Program-made: the position numbers and the translations under genes | The notes under the pieces: model-generated | The model's database searches: none | What the model was told of the DNA's origin: nothing | What the model saw: only the letters and a program-made list of their open reading frames with translations | Source of the DNA: Oscillospiraceae bacterium MB08-C2-2 | GTDB taxonomy: Bacteria > Bacillota > Clostridia > Oscillospirales > Ruminococcaceae | Assembly: GCA_035621215.1 (NCBI GenBank) | Contig: CP141729.1 | Coordinates: forward strand, 1,944,944 to 2,008,943 | Direction: 5' to 3' | Length of the DNA: 64,000 nucleotides | Shown: positions 1 to 8,712 of the stretch, piece after piece | Layout of the letters: each line of letters opens with the position of its first letter | How positions within the stretch are numbered: position 1 is the stretch's first letter

Positions 1-90
1 ATCTGCAATTTCATGATGTCATCCTAAACCGTATTAATTGTATCCAAAGCTAAAGCCGTGATTAAGAAAAATGATTTAACATAGTATACT
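1..90. other. Left-edge intergenic sequence
   Basis: AT-rich sequence between the window edge and the terminator-like hairpin behind mutS2. No open frame with a ribosome binding site and no RNA gene can be recognised. Confidence 0.5.
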
Positions 91-128
91 CAATCCTTCG
101 GGCCTTGTAAAGAGGACCCGAAGGATTG
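91..128 (-). terminator. Inverted repeat downstream of mutS2
   Basis: A perfect 12-bp inverted repeat (CAATCCTTCGGG at 91-102 and CCCGAAGGATTG at 117-128) lies 8 bp beyond the mutS2 stop codon. It would form a stable hairpin in the mutS2 transcript. The sequence after it lacks a clean U-run, so it may stabilise the 3' end rather than act as a classical terminator. Confidence 0.5.
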
Positions 129-135
129 ACAAACA

Positions 136-2520
136 TTATTTAAACTCTACAATAGTAACTCCGGATTCGCCCTCGCCGTAGACGCCAAGGCGGTAGCTTT
201 TGATCAGCCGATGCTGTTTCAGGCGCTGGTGAACAGCTTTGCGCAAAACACCGGTGCCTTTTCCGTGTATAACAGTCAGCAGCTTGATGTTGCTCAGCAA
301 AGCTTTATCGATAGCACGATCCAGCTCCATTAAGGCCTCATCCGAGGTCATGCCCCGCAAATCGGCTTCGGTTTGGGAATCCTCCTTGGCTGCGCCAACC
401 ACACGGCGGGTATTGACCGCTCCGCCGCCCACGCTAACTCTGCCTTCTTTTTCCAAAAGGCGCAGGGATTCCAAGGGCACCTTCAGCTTCATGATGCCTG
501 CCTGCACCTGCACCTGACCGGAACTATCCGGCTCGGATAGAACGGTGCCTCGGGTGCCGGTATCTGCCATCTGCACCAAATCGCCACGACGAATGGGGCG
601 TGGAAGCCGGTAACTGCTCTTTTTGCGGGTAACCGGATCGGCCAGTTCCTCCAGCTTGCGCAGGTTTCCTTTAAAGGAGCCCCGCTTTTGCGTGACCGCA
701 GCGGAAAACTCTTTTTTGTCCTTTTCCTTTTTCAGGTCGTCCAGCTCATCCAAAAGCTGCTGTGAGGCAAAACGGGTCTGCTCCACGATGCTTCTGGCCT
801 GTGCTCTTGCCCGTTCCAGTTCCTGTTCGTTGGATTTTTCAAGAGACTGCCTCATCTTGGAGGCAATCTGCTTGGCCTCATCGGCCTCCATACGGTAGCG
901 CCGTGCCTGCTCTTTTTCCTTTTCCAGCTCAAGGCGGGCTTCTTCCAGACTGGATACCACATCTTCAAAGCGGGTATTCTCTCCCGAAACCAGTTCCTTA
1001 GCCTTCTCGATAATGTCTTCGGGCAGGCCAAGGCGTTGGCTGATGGCAAAAGCATTGGAGCGCCCGGGTATGCCGATCAGCAGGCGATAGGTGGGGCGCA
1101 GAGTCGCCACATCGAATTCGCAGCTGCCATTTTCCACGCCGGGGGTTTGCAGGGCATAGAGCTTGATCTCAGGATAATGGGTGGTAGCGGCAATGCGTGC
1201 ACCTTTTTCCCGCAGGCTGGTGATAATGGCAACAGCCAGCGCCGCACCCTCTACCGGGTCGGTTCCCGCGCCCAGCTCATCGATGAGCACAAGGGAACCG
1301 CTGTCCGCCGCCGCCAGAATAGCAATGATATTGGTCATATGGCCGGAAAAGGTAGAAAGGCTCTGCTCGATGGACTGTTCATCCCCAATATCCACCAGTA
1401 CCTTTTCAAAAAAGGATACGGGGCATTCCTCAGCGGCGGGAATCATCAGGCCACACATAGCCATCAGGGAGAGAAGCCCAAGGGTTTTCAGGGCAACGGT
1501 TTTACCGCCGGTATTGGGGCCGGTAATAACCAATGTATCAAACTCTCCGCCAATCATAATGTCAATGGGCACGATAGAGGCAGCAGGAATCAGAGGATGC
1601 CGGGCTTTTTTAAGCTGGGTTTTTCCATCCCGGCCCAAAACAGGCAGAGTGGCCTTCATATGATCGGCCAGACGGCTCTTGGCAAACTGAACATCCAGCT
1701 GCACCAGCGCATCGTAATCATCCCGAATGTCCTCAAGGCACCCGGCCACTTGCCCCGAAAGAGCCAGAAGAATACGGGCAATCTCGTGCTGCTCTTTGCT
1801 TTCCAATTCTCGAATCTGGTTGTTGGCCTCCACCACTGCCAAGGGTTCCACAAACAATGTGGCTCCGCTGGAGGAGGTATCGTGAACCAACCCTTTAATC
1901 TCGCCACGGTGCTCCGCCTTAACCGGTACCACAAAACGGCCGTTGCGCAGGGTGACCAGCTGCTCCTGCAAATACTTACCGGTGGAACCGGAGCGGACCA
2001 GCTTATCCAGCTGTTCCCGGGTGCGCAGCTGGGCCTGACGGATTTTACGCCGAATATCCCCCAGTTCAGGGCTGGCCGTATCCGCCATCTCATCGGGAGA
2101 AAGAATGCTTCTGGTAATGGCCTCCTCCAGCTCCCGGTTATCCCGCAGCATAAAGAACAGTGGGGTCAGGGCGTTTTCTTCCCCCTGCCACTGGCGCTGC
2201 CAGCCCAGCATCACCCGGGCGGTTTGAAGTATGTAAGCCACTTCAAGAAGCTCACCCATAGAAAGAGAAGCCCCCACCCGTGCCCGACTCAGCAAAGCTT
2301 GGGGCGTATTCAGGGCCGGCACCGATGGGGTGCCAAACCGATTGGTCAGGGCATGAGCGGCTCCGGTGCGCTCCAAGGCCTGCATTGCTTCTTCATAGCT
2401 TTCACATGGGCGCAGGCTCAAAGCCAGCTTGCGGCCATCCTCACTGCCGGTGTGCCCGGCCAGAAGCTCCAATATTTTATCCAGTTCCAGAGCTTTATAA
2501 TGCCTAGGCATTGCTTCCAC
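136..2520 (-). CDS. mutS2: Endonuclease MutS2
   Basis: MutS-family ATPase of the MutS2 type, known to act on branched DNA and on stalled or collided ribosomes. The protein is 794 residues, normal for the family. It has a helical MutS core, a Walker A motif GPNTGGKT at about 334-341 followed by the MutS ABC-type ATPase region, a long Glu/Lys/Arg-rich coiled coil at about 500-620, and a C-terminal Smr nuclease domain from about 718 with DLRG (720) and HGKG (752). The start is GTG at 2520, because AAGGAGGTGA stands 7 nt upstream; the ATG three codons in is poorly placed. It lies downstream of recO on the same strand, separated by 171 bp. Confidence 0.97.
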   Translation of the reverse strand: MEAMPRHYKALELDKILELLAGHTGSEDGRKLALSLRPCESYEEAMQALERTGAAHALTNRFGTPSVPALNTPQALLSRARVGASLSMGELLEVAYILQTARVMLGWQRQWQGEENALTPLFFMLRDNRELEEAITRSILSPDEMADTASPELGDIRRKIRQAQLRTREQLDKLVRSGSTGKYLQEQLVTLRNGRFVVPVKAEHRGEIKGLVHDTSSSGATLFVEPLAVVEANNQIRELESKEQHEIARILLALSGQVAGCLEDIRDDYDALVQLDVQFAKSRLADHMKATLPVLGRDGKTQLKKARHPLIPAASIVPIDIMIGGEFDTLVITGPNTGGKTVALKTLGLLSLMAMCGLMIPAAEECPVSFFEKVLVDIGDEQSIEQSLSTFSGHMTNIIAILAAADSGSLVLIDELGAGTDPVEGAALAVAIITSLREKGARIAATTHYPEIKLYALQTPGVENGSCEFDVATLRPTYRLLIGIPGRSNAFAISQRLGLPEDIIEKAKELVSGENTRFEDVVSSLEEARLELEKEKEQARRYRMEADEAKQIASKMRQSLEKSNEQELERARAQARSIVEQTRFASQQLLDELDDLKKEKDKKEFSAAVTQKRGSFKGNLRKLEELADPVTRKKSSYRLPRPIRRGDLVQMADTGTRGTVLSEPDSSGQVQVQAGIMKLKVPLESLRLLEKEGRVSVGGGAVNTRRVVGAAKEDSQTEADLRGMTSDEALMELDRAIDKALLSNIKLLTVIHGKGTGVLRKAVHQRLKQHRLIKSYRLGVYGEGESGVTIVEFK

Positions 2521-2551
2521 GCTCTGTCACCTCCTTAACATTTCAGTCCAT

Positions 2552-2568
2552 GCTCCTTAATAAGGAGC
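2552..2568. promoter_or_regulatory. Palindrome upstream of mutS2
   Basis: A perfect 8+1+8 palindrome (GCTCCTTA, A, TAAGGAGC) lies 32 bp upstream of the mutS2 start, between recO and mutS2. No U-run follows on either strand, so it is unlikely to be a terminator. It could be an operator or an mRNA hairpin; the function is not known. Confidence 0.35.
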
Positions 2569-2691
2569 GGCTTATACAATATATAAATCATTCTCAGAGG
2601 CTTAAAATCGCAGCCCCGCTGTATACCTATATACAAAGAAAACCATTCCCTGGGTTGAGGTGCATACTATTATATAATGTGCCGCAAATCT

Positions 2692-3450
2692 CTATAGCCC
2701 AATCATTAGGGAGTGGTAAAAATCCAAGGTGGGGAAGCTCCTCTCCAGCTGGCAGCATAAATAGGCTTCTGAAAGCCGCTCCAGCTGGCGCTGCCCCTCG
2801 GGGGAAAGAGAAAAGGAATAGAGCTTGGCCGCCGGGGCATAAATAATATGCCGCATAGCCGCCAGAACACCCCGGCTCACCGGCAAGGCCCCCTCCTGCC
2901 CGCCTTCGCCTGCACAGTCTCCGCAAAGCAGCTCGCCGCTTATGGGCAAAAAGGTCATGCTATCACTCTTGAAACAGCCGCATTCCCGGCAGGCAACCAA
3001 ATCGGGCATATAGCCGCTGAGGGTCAGCAGACGCAGTTCTGTGAGAGCCTTTAATTGGGGCAGAGGCATGTTGCCCTTTTCCAGCATATGCAAACTGTTG
3101 AGCAAAAGGCGGAGAATTTCTCCCGCCTCGGTTCCCTGTGGGCAAAGGGTTTGGCAAAGCTGTGCAAACCATGAACCAAGGGCCAGTCTTTCCAAATCCT
3201 CCCGAATGCCAAAAAAGAGGCGGATGGGATCTGCCTTATCCACATAGCATTTTTCCTTGTTTTGGAAGAGCACAAAGCTGGAATAGCACAACAATTCGGT
3301 CGAGGAAGCCATATGGTTCCTCAACCGCTTTGTCCCCTTTAAAAAAGCTGTCACCACCCCCTGCTCAGGGGTGAGGAGTGTGAGCAGCGTATCCTCCTCC
3401 AACAGCTTGCGCCGATGCAGGACTACGGCGTTGGTCGTGATCTGTGCCAG
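2692..3450 (-). CDS. recO: DNA repair protein RecO
   Basis: RecO helps load RecA in RecF-pathway recombinational repair. The protein has an N-terminal OB-fold region (ITTNAVVLHRRKLLEED and onward) and a four-cysteine zinc ribbon (CRECG and CGDC) in the second half. Position after era and yqzL is the standard Firmicutes order. The start is unusual: the conserved N-terminus extends upstream of the first usual start codon (TTG at 3402), and the frame is closed by a stop at 3478-3480. The best start is CTG at 3450, giving MAQITTNAVVLHRRKLL (252 residues), with a purine-rich GGCGAGGGAA just upstream. This start lies inside yqzL, so translational coupling is likely. Identity is certain; the start codon is inferred. 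Confidence 0.93.
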   Translation of the reverse strand: MAQITTNAVVLHRRKLLEEDTLLTLLTPEQGVVTAFLKGTKRLRNHMASSTELLCYSSFVLFQNKEKCYVDKADPIRLFFGIREDLERLALGSWFAQLCQTLCPQGTEAGEILRLLLNSLHMLEKGNMPLPQLKALTELRLLTLSGYMPDLVACRECGCFKSDSMTFLPISGELLCGDCAGEGGQEGALPVSRGVLAAMRHIIYAPAAKLYSFSLSPEGQRQLERLSEAYLCCQLERSFPTLDFYHSLMIGL

Positions 3451-3565
3451 TGGTTCCCTCGCCTTCCGAAACAGCGTTTACAGCGTTTTCTTTACAATAT
3501 AGAAGGTAATCTTCTATTTTTCCCGACCGCATAAAGCCTTCCCACAGTGATTGCCCACGGAGCAT
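3365..3565 (-). CDS. yqzL: YqzL family small protein
   Basis: A 66-residue protein located exactly where Firmicutes carry yqzL, between era and recO. It has the family core: a tryptophan-phenylalanine segment (LWEGFMRSGKIEDYLLYCKE) resembling the W-x-x-F-x-x-[ST]-G-x-[IV]-x-x-Y-L-L pattern. The function of the family is unknown. ATG at 3565 is chosen because AAAGGAAG stands about 9 nt upstream. Its last 28 or so codons overlap the beginning of recO in another frame and have a low-complexity composition (Gly, Ala, Pro, His), so the functional part is probably the first 40 residues. Confidence 0.75.
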   Translation of the reverse strand: MLRGQSLWEGFMRSGKIEDYLLYCKENAVNAVSEGEGTTGTDHDQRRSPASAQAVGGGYAAHTPHP

Positions 3566-3751
3566 ATGATTCACTTCCTTTGGATGTACTTTTTAATCCC
3601 CAACAACCCAATTCAGATTGAGGGAGCAGTAAAAATTGTCTCCAAGGCGGGAGAACTTATGAGCGGTAATAATTGATACTTGACAAACCTGTGATCCTGT
3701 GAATCGGCCTTATTCCCTTTACGTAAAAGCTTTTTATGGGAATACCCCGAA

Positions 3752-4642
3752 TCAGTTAAAGCCGAAATTGCGCATAAGACCTTCCCGGTTGCGCCAATCT
3801 TCCTTAACCTTAACCCAGCACTGTAAATTGACCTTGCAGGCCAAAAAGTGTTCCAGTTCCTGCCGGGCCTGTGAGGCGATTTTTTTCAGCATCTCGCCGT
3901 TTTTACCAATGATCATGCCTTTATGGGAATCTTTTTCGCAATAGATGATCGCCTGAATATCCACCACATCACCGTTTGGGCGTTCCTTCATTTCTTCAAT
4001 GGTAACAGCTGTGCCGTGGGGAATTTCCTCCCGGAGGTTGCGCAGCAGCTTTTCCCGCAGGATTTCCCCGGCGATTACCCTCTCGGGCTGATCGGTGTAG
4101 CTGTCATCGTCAAAATAATGGGGGCCGGGCTGCAAATAACCCGAAAGCAAGCCCAGCAGAACCTCTACGCCTTCACCCCGCAAAGCACTGACCGGCACAA
4201 TGTGGTCGAAATCAAACAGGGTGGAAAAAGCCTGTATCTTGGGCATCATCTCTTCCTTGGCTGCAAGGGTATCGATTTTATTAAAGGCCAGAATGGCAGG
4301 AATCTTTTTTGCCTTAAAGTTTTCGATCAGATCCCGCTCTGCCTGCTGAATGGGGCCGGTGGGCTCGGTAACCAGTATGGCACCATCTACGTCGCCGATG
4401 CTGTCCTCAATTTGGCGCACCATATATTCACTGAGCTTAGTGCGGGGGCGGTGAAGACCGGGTGTATCGATAAACACCATCTGATCTTCCCCATTGGTGA
4501 GCACACCGGTGATACGGGTGCGGGTGGTCTGGGGCTTGGGGGAAACAATGGCTACCTTCTCGCCAATAAAAGCATTGAGGAGGGAGGATTTTCCCACATT
4601 AGGCCGGCCGACAATGGCCACAAAGCCGGATCTTGTATTCAT
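3752..4642 (-). CDS. era: GTPase Era
   Basis: Era is an essential GTPase that binds the 3' end of 16S rRNA and assists 30S subunit maturation. The protein is 296 residues. It shows the G1 motif GRPNVGKS (12-19), G3 DTPG, G4 NKID and a C-terminal KH domain with GMIIGKNGEMLKKI. The start at 4642 (MNTRSGFVAIVG) is preferred over an upstream in-frame ATG because GGAAGGA lies at the right distance. It is in the phoH-ybeY-dgkA-era-yqzL-recO operon, so ribosome maturation (YbeY, Era) and repair (RecO) are co-transcribed. Confidence 0.97.
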   Translation of the reverse strand: MNTRSGFVAIVGRPNVGKSSLLNAFIGEKVAIVSPKPQTTRTRITGVLTNGEDQMVFIDTPGLHRPRTKLSEYMVRQIEDSIGDVDGAILVTEPTGPIQQAERDLIENFKAKKIPAILAFNKIDTLAAKEEMMPKIQAFSTLFDFDHIVPVSALRGEGVEVLLGLLSGYLQPGPHYFDDDSYTDQPERVIAGEILREKLLRNLREEIPHGTAVTIEEMKERPNGDVVDIQAIIYCEKDSHKGMIIGKNGEMLKKIASQARQELEHFLACKVNLQCWVKVKEDWRNREGLMRNFGFN

Positions 4643-4721
4643 ATTGTGTTCCTTCCGTATCCGCCTGCGGAAAAGCTTTTCCACAGCGGGTCACTGTTAA
4701 AAGGCGCCGAAAGCTATCCCT

Positions 4722-5210
4722 TCAGCGTCGTTGGTTCTTCTTCCCCGAGTCATCCCGGAGCGGCACGACAAAAATCAAAACAAAAAGCAAGGCCGCCGCT
4801 GCCACCGCTGCCAGGGGACGGCTCAAAATATCTTTAAGGATTCTTTCCAATATCAGCTTGTCCCAAAACAGAGCAAATCCCGTCGCCACGCTGGAAAAAA
4901 CCGCCACCAGCACCGCCCCGGCCGCCACATCCTTGGAGATGCGGGCCAGATAGTGAAAGGCAGGGGATTCCAAATCCACTGCTTTTTCAATGGCTGTGTT
5001 GATCATTTCAGCGGTGAGCACCAGCCCCATAGCCAAAAACAGCAGGGCATACTGGGTGGAAGAAAAGCTATAATAACGGGAAAAATACAGCAGAAGCACC
5101 GCCGCCGCTGTATGGATACGCATATTTCGTTCCCTTGCCAGTGCGCTTCCGAGACCATGGAAGGCACAGCCAAAGGATTGCAGAAGATTTCGGTTGGAGC
5201 GCTTATTCAT
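4722..5210 (-). CDS. dgkA: Undecaprenol/diacylglycerol kinase DgkA
   Basis: A small integral membrane lipid kinase of the DgkA family; in Firmicutes the usual substrate is undecaprenol, feeding the lipid carrier for cell-wall synthesis. The 162-residue protein has an N-terminal amphipathic segment (FGCAFHGLGSALARERNMRIH), three to four membrane helices and the family signature around AEMINTAIEKAVDL, followed by KDVAAGAVLVA. Its ATG (5208-5210) lies inside the end of ybeY, in an ATGAATAA overlap that should couple translation. Length and location are typical. Confidence 0.94.
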   Translation of the reverse strand: MNKRSNRNLLQSFGCAFHGLGSALARERNMRIHTAAAVLLLYFSRYYSFSSTQYALLFLAMGLVLTAEMINTAIEKAVDLESPAFHYLARISKDVAAGAVLVAVFSSVATGFALFWDKLILERILKDILSRPLAAVAAAALLFVLIFVVPLRDDSGKKNQRR

Positions 5211-5703
5211 CGCTGACGTAGCTGGCATCCCGGCGCAAACCCAGCCGAGTAAGCACCTGCTCTTCCTTTTCCCGCATACGAACAGCGTCAATGCCGCCCG
5301 CCTCGTGATCATAGCCCAGAAGATGCAGCATGGAATGCACAGTGAGATACGCCACCTCCCGCTGAAGGGTGTGGCCAAAGCGCCCTGCCTGCTCCACAGC
5401 CGTGGGCATGGAGATCACAATATCCCCCAGCATATAAGCGTTTGTCTCCCGATTCAGATCGTATTTGCCATCCACCCCCAAAGGGAAAGAAAGCACATCG
5501 GTGGATTTATCCTTATGGCGGTATTCCTGATTGAGCTGGCGAATTTGGTTGTTATCCAAAAAGCTGACACTCACCTCATATGAACCTTCCATTTCTTCCA
5601 TTGTCAACACAGCGTGGCAGCATTTGCGAATCAGCAAACGAATGCCCGTGGGTATCTTCACTTCTTTTTGTCGATTGGTGATCATTACTTTTAATTTATC
5701 CAT
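5203..5703 (-). CDS. ybeY: Endoribonuclease YbeY
   Basis: YbeY is a zinc-dependent endoribonuclease in 16S rRNA 3'-end processing and ribosome quality control. The 166-residue protein has the diagnostic zinc motif H-x3-H-x5-H at H123, H127 and H133 (TVHSMLHLLGYDH), preceded by the conserved STDVLSFPL segment. It begins 2 bp after phoH ends and overlaps dgkA by 8 nt. Confidence 0.97.
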   Translation of the reverse strand: MDKLKVMITNRQKEVKIPTGIRLLIRKCCHAVLTMEEMEGSYEVSVSFLDNNQIRQLNQEYRHKDKSTDVLSFPLGVDGKYDLNRETNAYMLGDIVISMPTAVEQAGRFGHTLQREVAYLTVHSMLHLLGYDHEAGGIDAVRMREKEEQVLTRLGLRRDASYVSDE

Positions 5704-5705
5704 GG

Positions 5706-6674
5706 CTACCTGCTCCTTCGACCCTCCTCATGATACTGATCATAGGCCTTTATAATTTGTTGAATAAGTTTGTGGCGAACCACATCCTTTTGTGTAAAGC
5801 GAATAACAGAAATATCCTCCACCTTTTGGAGAACCCGAGTGGCCTCCAACAGCCCCGAGCGCTTGGGATCGGGCAGATCGATCTGGGTGATATCGCCGTT
5901 GATCACCATTTGGGAGTTAAAGCCCAAACGGGTGAGGAACATCTTCATCTGCTCGCCGGTGGTGTTTTGGGCTTCATCCAGAATTACGAAGGAATCATCC
6001 AGTGTCCGGCCCCGCATATAGGCCAGCGGTGCCACCTCGATGTTGCCCCTCTCTTGATATTTGGGGAAGTTTTCCGCCCCCAGCATATCAAACAAGGCAT
6101 CGTAGAGAGGCCGCAGATAAGGATCAACCTTGTTTTGCAGGTCACCGGGCAGAAAACCCAGCTTTTCCCCGGCCTCCACCGCCGGGCGGGTGAGCACAAT
6201 CCGATTCACCTGATGGTTCCGGAAGGCCTGCACCGCCATGGCCACCGCCAGATAGGTTTTGCCGGTGCCCGCCGGCCCCACACCAAAGGTGATGGTGCTG
6301 CTGCGCATGGCATCCACATAAGCCTTCTGCCCCAAGGTTTTGGCCTTAATGGGCCGCCCCTTGGCGGTGACACACACCACATCGCTGACCAGAGATTCCA
6401 CATTTTCTTCGGTGCCTTCCTCCGCCAGCGTGATCACATAGCCCACTGTCTGCTCGGTGAGGCTTTCTCCGCTGTTGAGCAGAGTCAGCAAGGCCTGAAT
6501 GGCTTTAGCCGCCAGATAGACATTTTCCATTTCACCGGTAATTTTCAGGTCAGAGCCTCGGGAAAGAATATCCACATGAAAGTGCTTTTTAATCAGCTCA
6601 ATGTTCTGATCGAAGTTTCCGAAAAGCGCCGCTGCGTGCTCCATGCGGTCAATGCTGATAAGCTGTTCTATCAT
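5706..6674 (-). CDS. phoH: PhoH family ATPase
   Basis: A PhoH/YbeZ-type ATPase, commonly paired with YbeY and thought to act in RNA metabolism. The 322-residue protein has an N-terminal KH-like region, Walker A GPAGTGKT (133-140) and Walker B ILDEAQN (231-237). It is the first gene of a tight run ending in recO. A clear promoter lies about 170 bp upstream, in the 251-bp gap that separates it from yqfD. Confidence 0.95.
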   Translation of the reverse strand: MIEQLISIDRMEHAAALFGNFDQNIELIKKHFHVDILSRGSDLKITGEMENVYLAAKAIQALLTLLNSGESLTEQTVGYVITLAEEGTEENVESLVSDVVCVTAKGRPIKAKTLGQKAYVDAMRSSTITFGVGPAGTGKTYLAVAMAVQAFRNHQVNRIVLTRPAVEAGEKLGFLPGDLQNKVDPYLRPLYDALFDMLGAENFPKYQERGNIEVAPLAYMRGRTLDDSFVILDEAQNTTGEQMKMFLTRLGFNSQMVINGDITQIDLPDPKRSGLLEATRVLQKVEDISVIRFTQKDVVRHKLIQQIIKAYDQYHEEGRRSR

Positions 6675-6800
6675 CGAATTTATATATCCTCTCTGCCGTC
6701 AAAGTTTCAGCAGTGCTGTAGATTCCTTATAGAAAGAAAAACACCTTCTTTTGCAATAAGCAAAGCGGTTTGCCCCTATCGCTGCCAGAGGCGCTTCGTT

Positions 6801-6857
6801 GCCGGGCATTAAGAATGGAACGTATAATAAACGCTCTGCGGTTATTATACCATAAAA
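6801..6857 (-). repeat. Single diverged copy of the 91-bp repeat family
   Basis: Read on the minus strand, this stretch matches the tandem repeats at 53.66-53.94 kb: TTTTATGGTATAATAACC, a variable centre of about 10 nt, TTATTATACGTTCCATT, then ATGCCCGGC. It contains a 9-bp inverted repeat (GTATAATAA at 6822-6830 and TTATTATAC at 6842-6850) and carries the -10 element of the phoH promoter. Confidence 0.75.
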
Positions 6858-6874
6858 ACAATGGCAATTGTCAA
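6844..6874 (-). promoter_or_regulatory. Sigma-A promoter for the phoH-recO operon
   Basis: On the minus strand TTGACA (6869-6874) and TATAAT (6844-6849) are separated by 19 bp. The -10 is extended (TGGTATAAT), which can compensate for the long spacer. The -10 half belongs to a dispersed repeat. Confidence 0.75.
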
Positions 6875-6925
6875 TTTCTTATGAATTTTTAATAGAATTT
6901 TATAGAATTATTTGGCGACGGCCTT

Positions 6926-8131
6926 TCATTTGCTTTCTATTTGGGTATCTTCGGGTGCCAAAATCGCTTTTTCCATAGCAATGTTCATATTACATATATA
7001 GGTTGCATCCACAATCAGGGTATCATCCTGGATTTTCCCCACTGCTTTTTTATCCAATATTTCCGCATCCGCCAAGCGGGTCTTTTGAATTAGGTTCAGC
7101 TGCTCCAGTGCCTGCGCCTTAGCCTGCTCCTCGGTAAGGGTTACCGGGACTTCCTCCATCAGAATATAATCTTCCCGCAAATAGCCTATAGGCAGTGGCA
7201 TCCCGAAAAAACTAAAAGGAACTTTCTGCCGCTCCACCGCATAGGGCTGAGGCAGCTTTAAAGGAATAAACAGCGGCAAATCCAACTTGGGGAACTGCAA
7301 ATACCGGCGAACCTTGGTTTCTCCGGTTGGCTTGTATTCCGTTTGATTCATAGGAACCCGAACTGTTTCGGTAATCTGCACCTGTGCAATGATATCCGCC
7401 AAAGAATGGCGGAAAATATTCTGGTAATGCCGATCCTGCATAATGCCGCTGACCAGAATATCCCCGGCCTCCACTGCCTGCCCTTGCTGCACCACTGCCT
7501 GCCCATCGTATACCCGCATGGTGATGATCTGCCCCGAATGGCTGGCCACAATGTTGCAGGGGGTGTTAACATCCACAAAATTTTCCGGCGGCGGGGTGGT
7601 ATCGTTAAGCTCCACATGAATAGCGCTGCCGTCAATATTCAGGGCGATCCACGAAACCTCATCCAGCTCCAGCAGGAGCTTGCGCTCCGCATCCCGCACA
7701 TCGATGGAGCTGCGCAGTGTTCCCACGCCGATACCCAGCTTATCCAGCGCCTGGCGCACCCGGCTCTCATCCACATGGGGATTGACCGCCACATCGATGC
7801 GCCAGATAAACTGGCTGACAATAAACATAAAGGCCGCAAAAAGCAAAAGTCCCCCCAGCAGACCTTTTCTTTTGCGGTATTTCTTTTTTTCAAAGGGCGC
7901 CCCTCTTTTTTCGGCTACCCGGAGTGAAACACCGGCCTTTCTGGCGGGGCGGCGCAGGCGGTGGTAATGAGCGGCAATGGTGGAGCCTGTATAGGTATCG
8001 CCTTTTTTACGTCCATCCCAAAGGGGGATATGCTCCCGTGCCACCAGATTCAAAAAGCGCTCCACAAAAACACCCGTGGCTTTAAAGCGCACATAGCCCC
8101 GTAAATAACGGATCAGTCTCAGTATCAGCAT
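6926..8131 (-). CDS. yqfD: Sporulation protein YqfD
   Basis: YqfD is a SpoIV-phase membrane protein conserved in endospore formers and expressed in the mother cell in Bacillus. This 401-residue protein has a basic cytoplasmic N-terminus, one membrane helix at about 91-110 and a long extracytoplasmic C-terminal region with several beta-rich segments, as in the family. It lies 39 bp downstream of yqfC, and a 251-bp gap separates it from phoH. ATG at 8131 is preceded by GGGGGAAG. Confidence 0.92.
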   Translation of the reverse strand: MLILRLIRYLRGYVRFKATGVFVERFLNLVAREHIPLWDGRKKGDTYTGSTIAAHYHRLRRPARKAGVSLRVAEKRGAPFEKKKYRKRKGLLGGLLLFAAFMFIVSQFIWRIDVAVNPHVDESRVRQALDKLGIGVGTLRSSIDVRDAERKLLLELDEVSWIALNIDGSAIHVELNDTTPPPENFVDVNTPCNIVASHSGQIITMRVYDGQAVVQQGQAVEAGDILVSGIMQDRHYQNIFRHSLADIIAQVQITETVRVPMNQTEYKPTGETKVRRYLQFPKLDLPLFIPLKLPQPYAVERQKVPFSFFGMPLPIGYLREDYILMEEVPVTLTEEQAKAQALEQLNLIQKTRLADAEILDKKAVGKIQDDTLIVDATYICNMNIAMEKAILAPEDTQIESK

Positions 8132-8170
8132 ACAGCTTCCCCCATCCAGAATTTTTTGATCACGGCAGGC

Positions 8171-8485
8171 TTACACAAATTCAATGGCCGTGATAAATCC
8201 GGTAACAAAAGCGCTGTTGTGGGTGAGTGTCTGAATCTGCAAACCCCGCCCGGTAAATTTGACTGTCATCTTCCCGGTCATCAGGCGGATTACATTTTCA
8301 TCGTATTCCAAAACCCCTTGACAGCCCTCCACCATTACCTCCCGGTTATCGGCTATTTCCATCTGACAGGTGCCTCCAAGCGCCGACTGGGGAATATCCA
8401 ATATACGGGAGAGCTTTTCCCCTTTGGTGAGAGGCTCCTGCTGCTCCTGTGTCTGCTTGCGGTTGCGGGTGCTTTTGCTTCTCAT
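8171..8485 (-). CDS. yqfC: Sporulation protein YqfC
   Basis: A 104-residue protein of the YqfC/YabP family, always paired with yqfD in endospore formers. It contains the family pattern of a leading LDIPQSALGG segment, a central EVMVEGCQGVLEYDENVIRL segment and a final TGFITAIEF. The ATG at 8485 follows AGGAAGG; an in-frame upstream ATG would add 24 residues without a ribosome binding site. Its role is inferred from the family; the molecular activity is unknown. Confidence 0.9.
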   Translation of the reverse strand: MRSKSTRNRKQTQEQQEPLTKGEKLSRILDIPQSALGGTCQMEIADNREVMVEGCQGVLEYDENVIRLMTGKMTVKFTGRGLQIQTLTHNSAFVTGFITAIEFV

Positions 8486-8540
8486 CCATACACCGTCCTT
8501 CCTATAGTTGAATAGAAATAAAAACTGTGTTTTCATTTCT

Positions 8541-8571
8541 GCGGCCAAAGGCCGCAAGCCGCAAAGCGGCC
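8541..8571. repeat. Nested GC-rich hairpins between yqfC and ylbJ
   Basis: GCGGCC-AAA-GGCCGC is followed directly by GCCGC-AAA-GCGGC, so two alternative hairpins share the middle GGCCGC. There is no clear U-run. It lies between divergent sporulation genes. It may be a leader structure or a short repeat element. Confidence 0.45.
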
Positions 8572-8712
8572 TATTTTATGTCAAATCCCAAGCTTTGGCC
8601 CTTTTCGGGCTCTATGAGTATATATGCAGGCACAGAGCTTATTAGACACATTTTGCACCTGCCTGGGACATATAGATGAAGATAGACCCCCACAGGAAAG
8701 GATGATATATAG

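Noticed and set aside
1036-2538. 500-codon plus-strand frame opposite mutS2
   Set aside because: It lies entirely antisense to a well-recognised gene, has no ribosome binding site and reads as low-information sequence.
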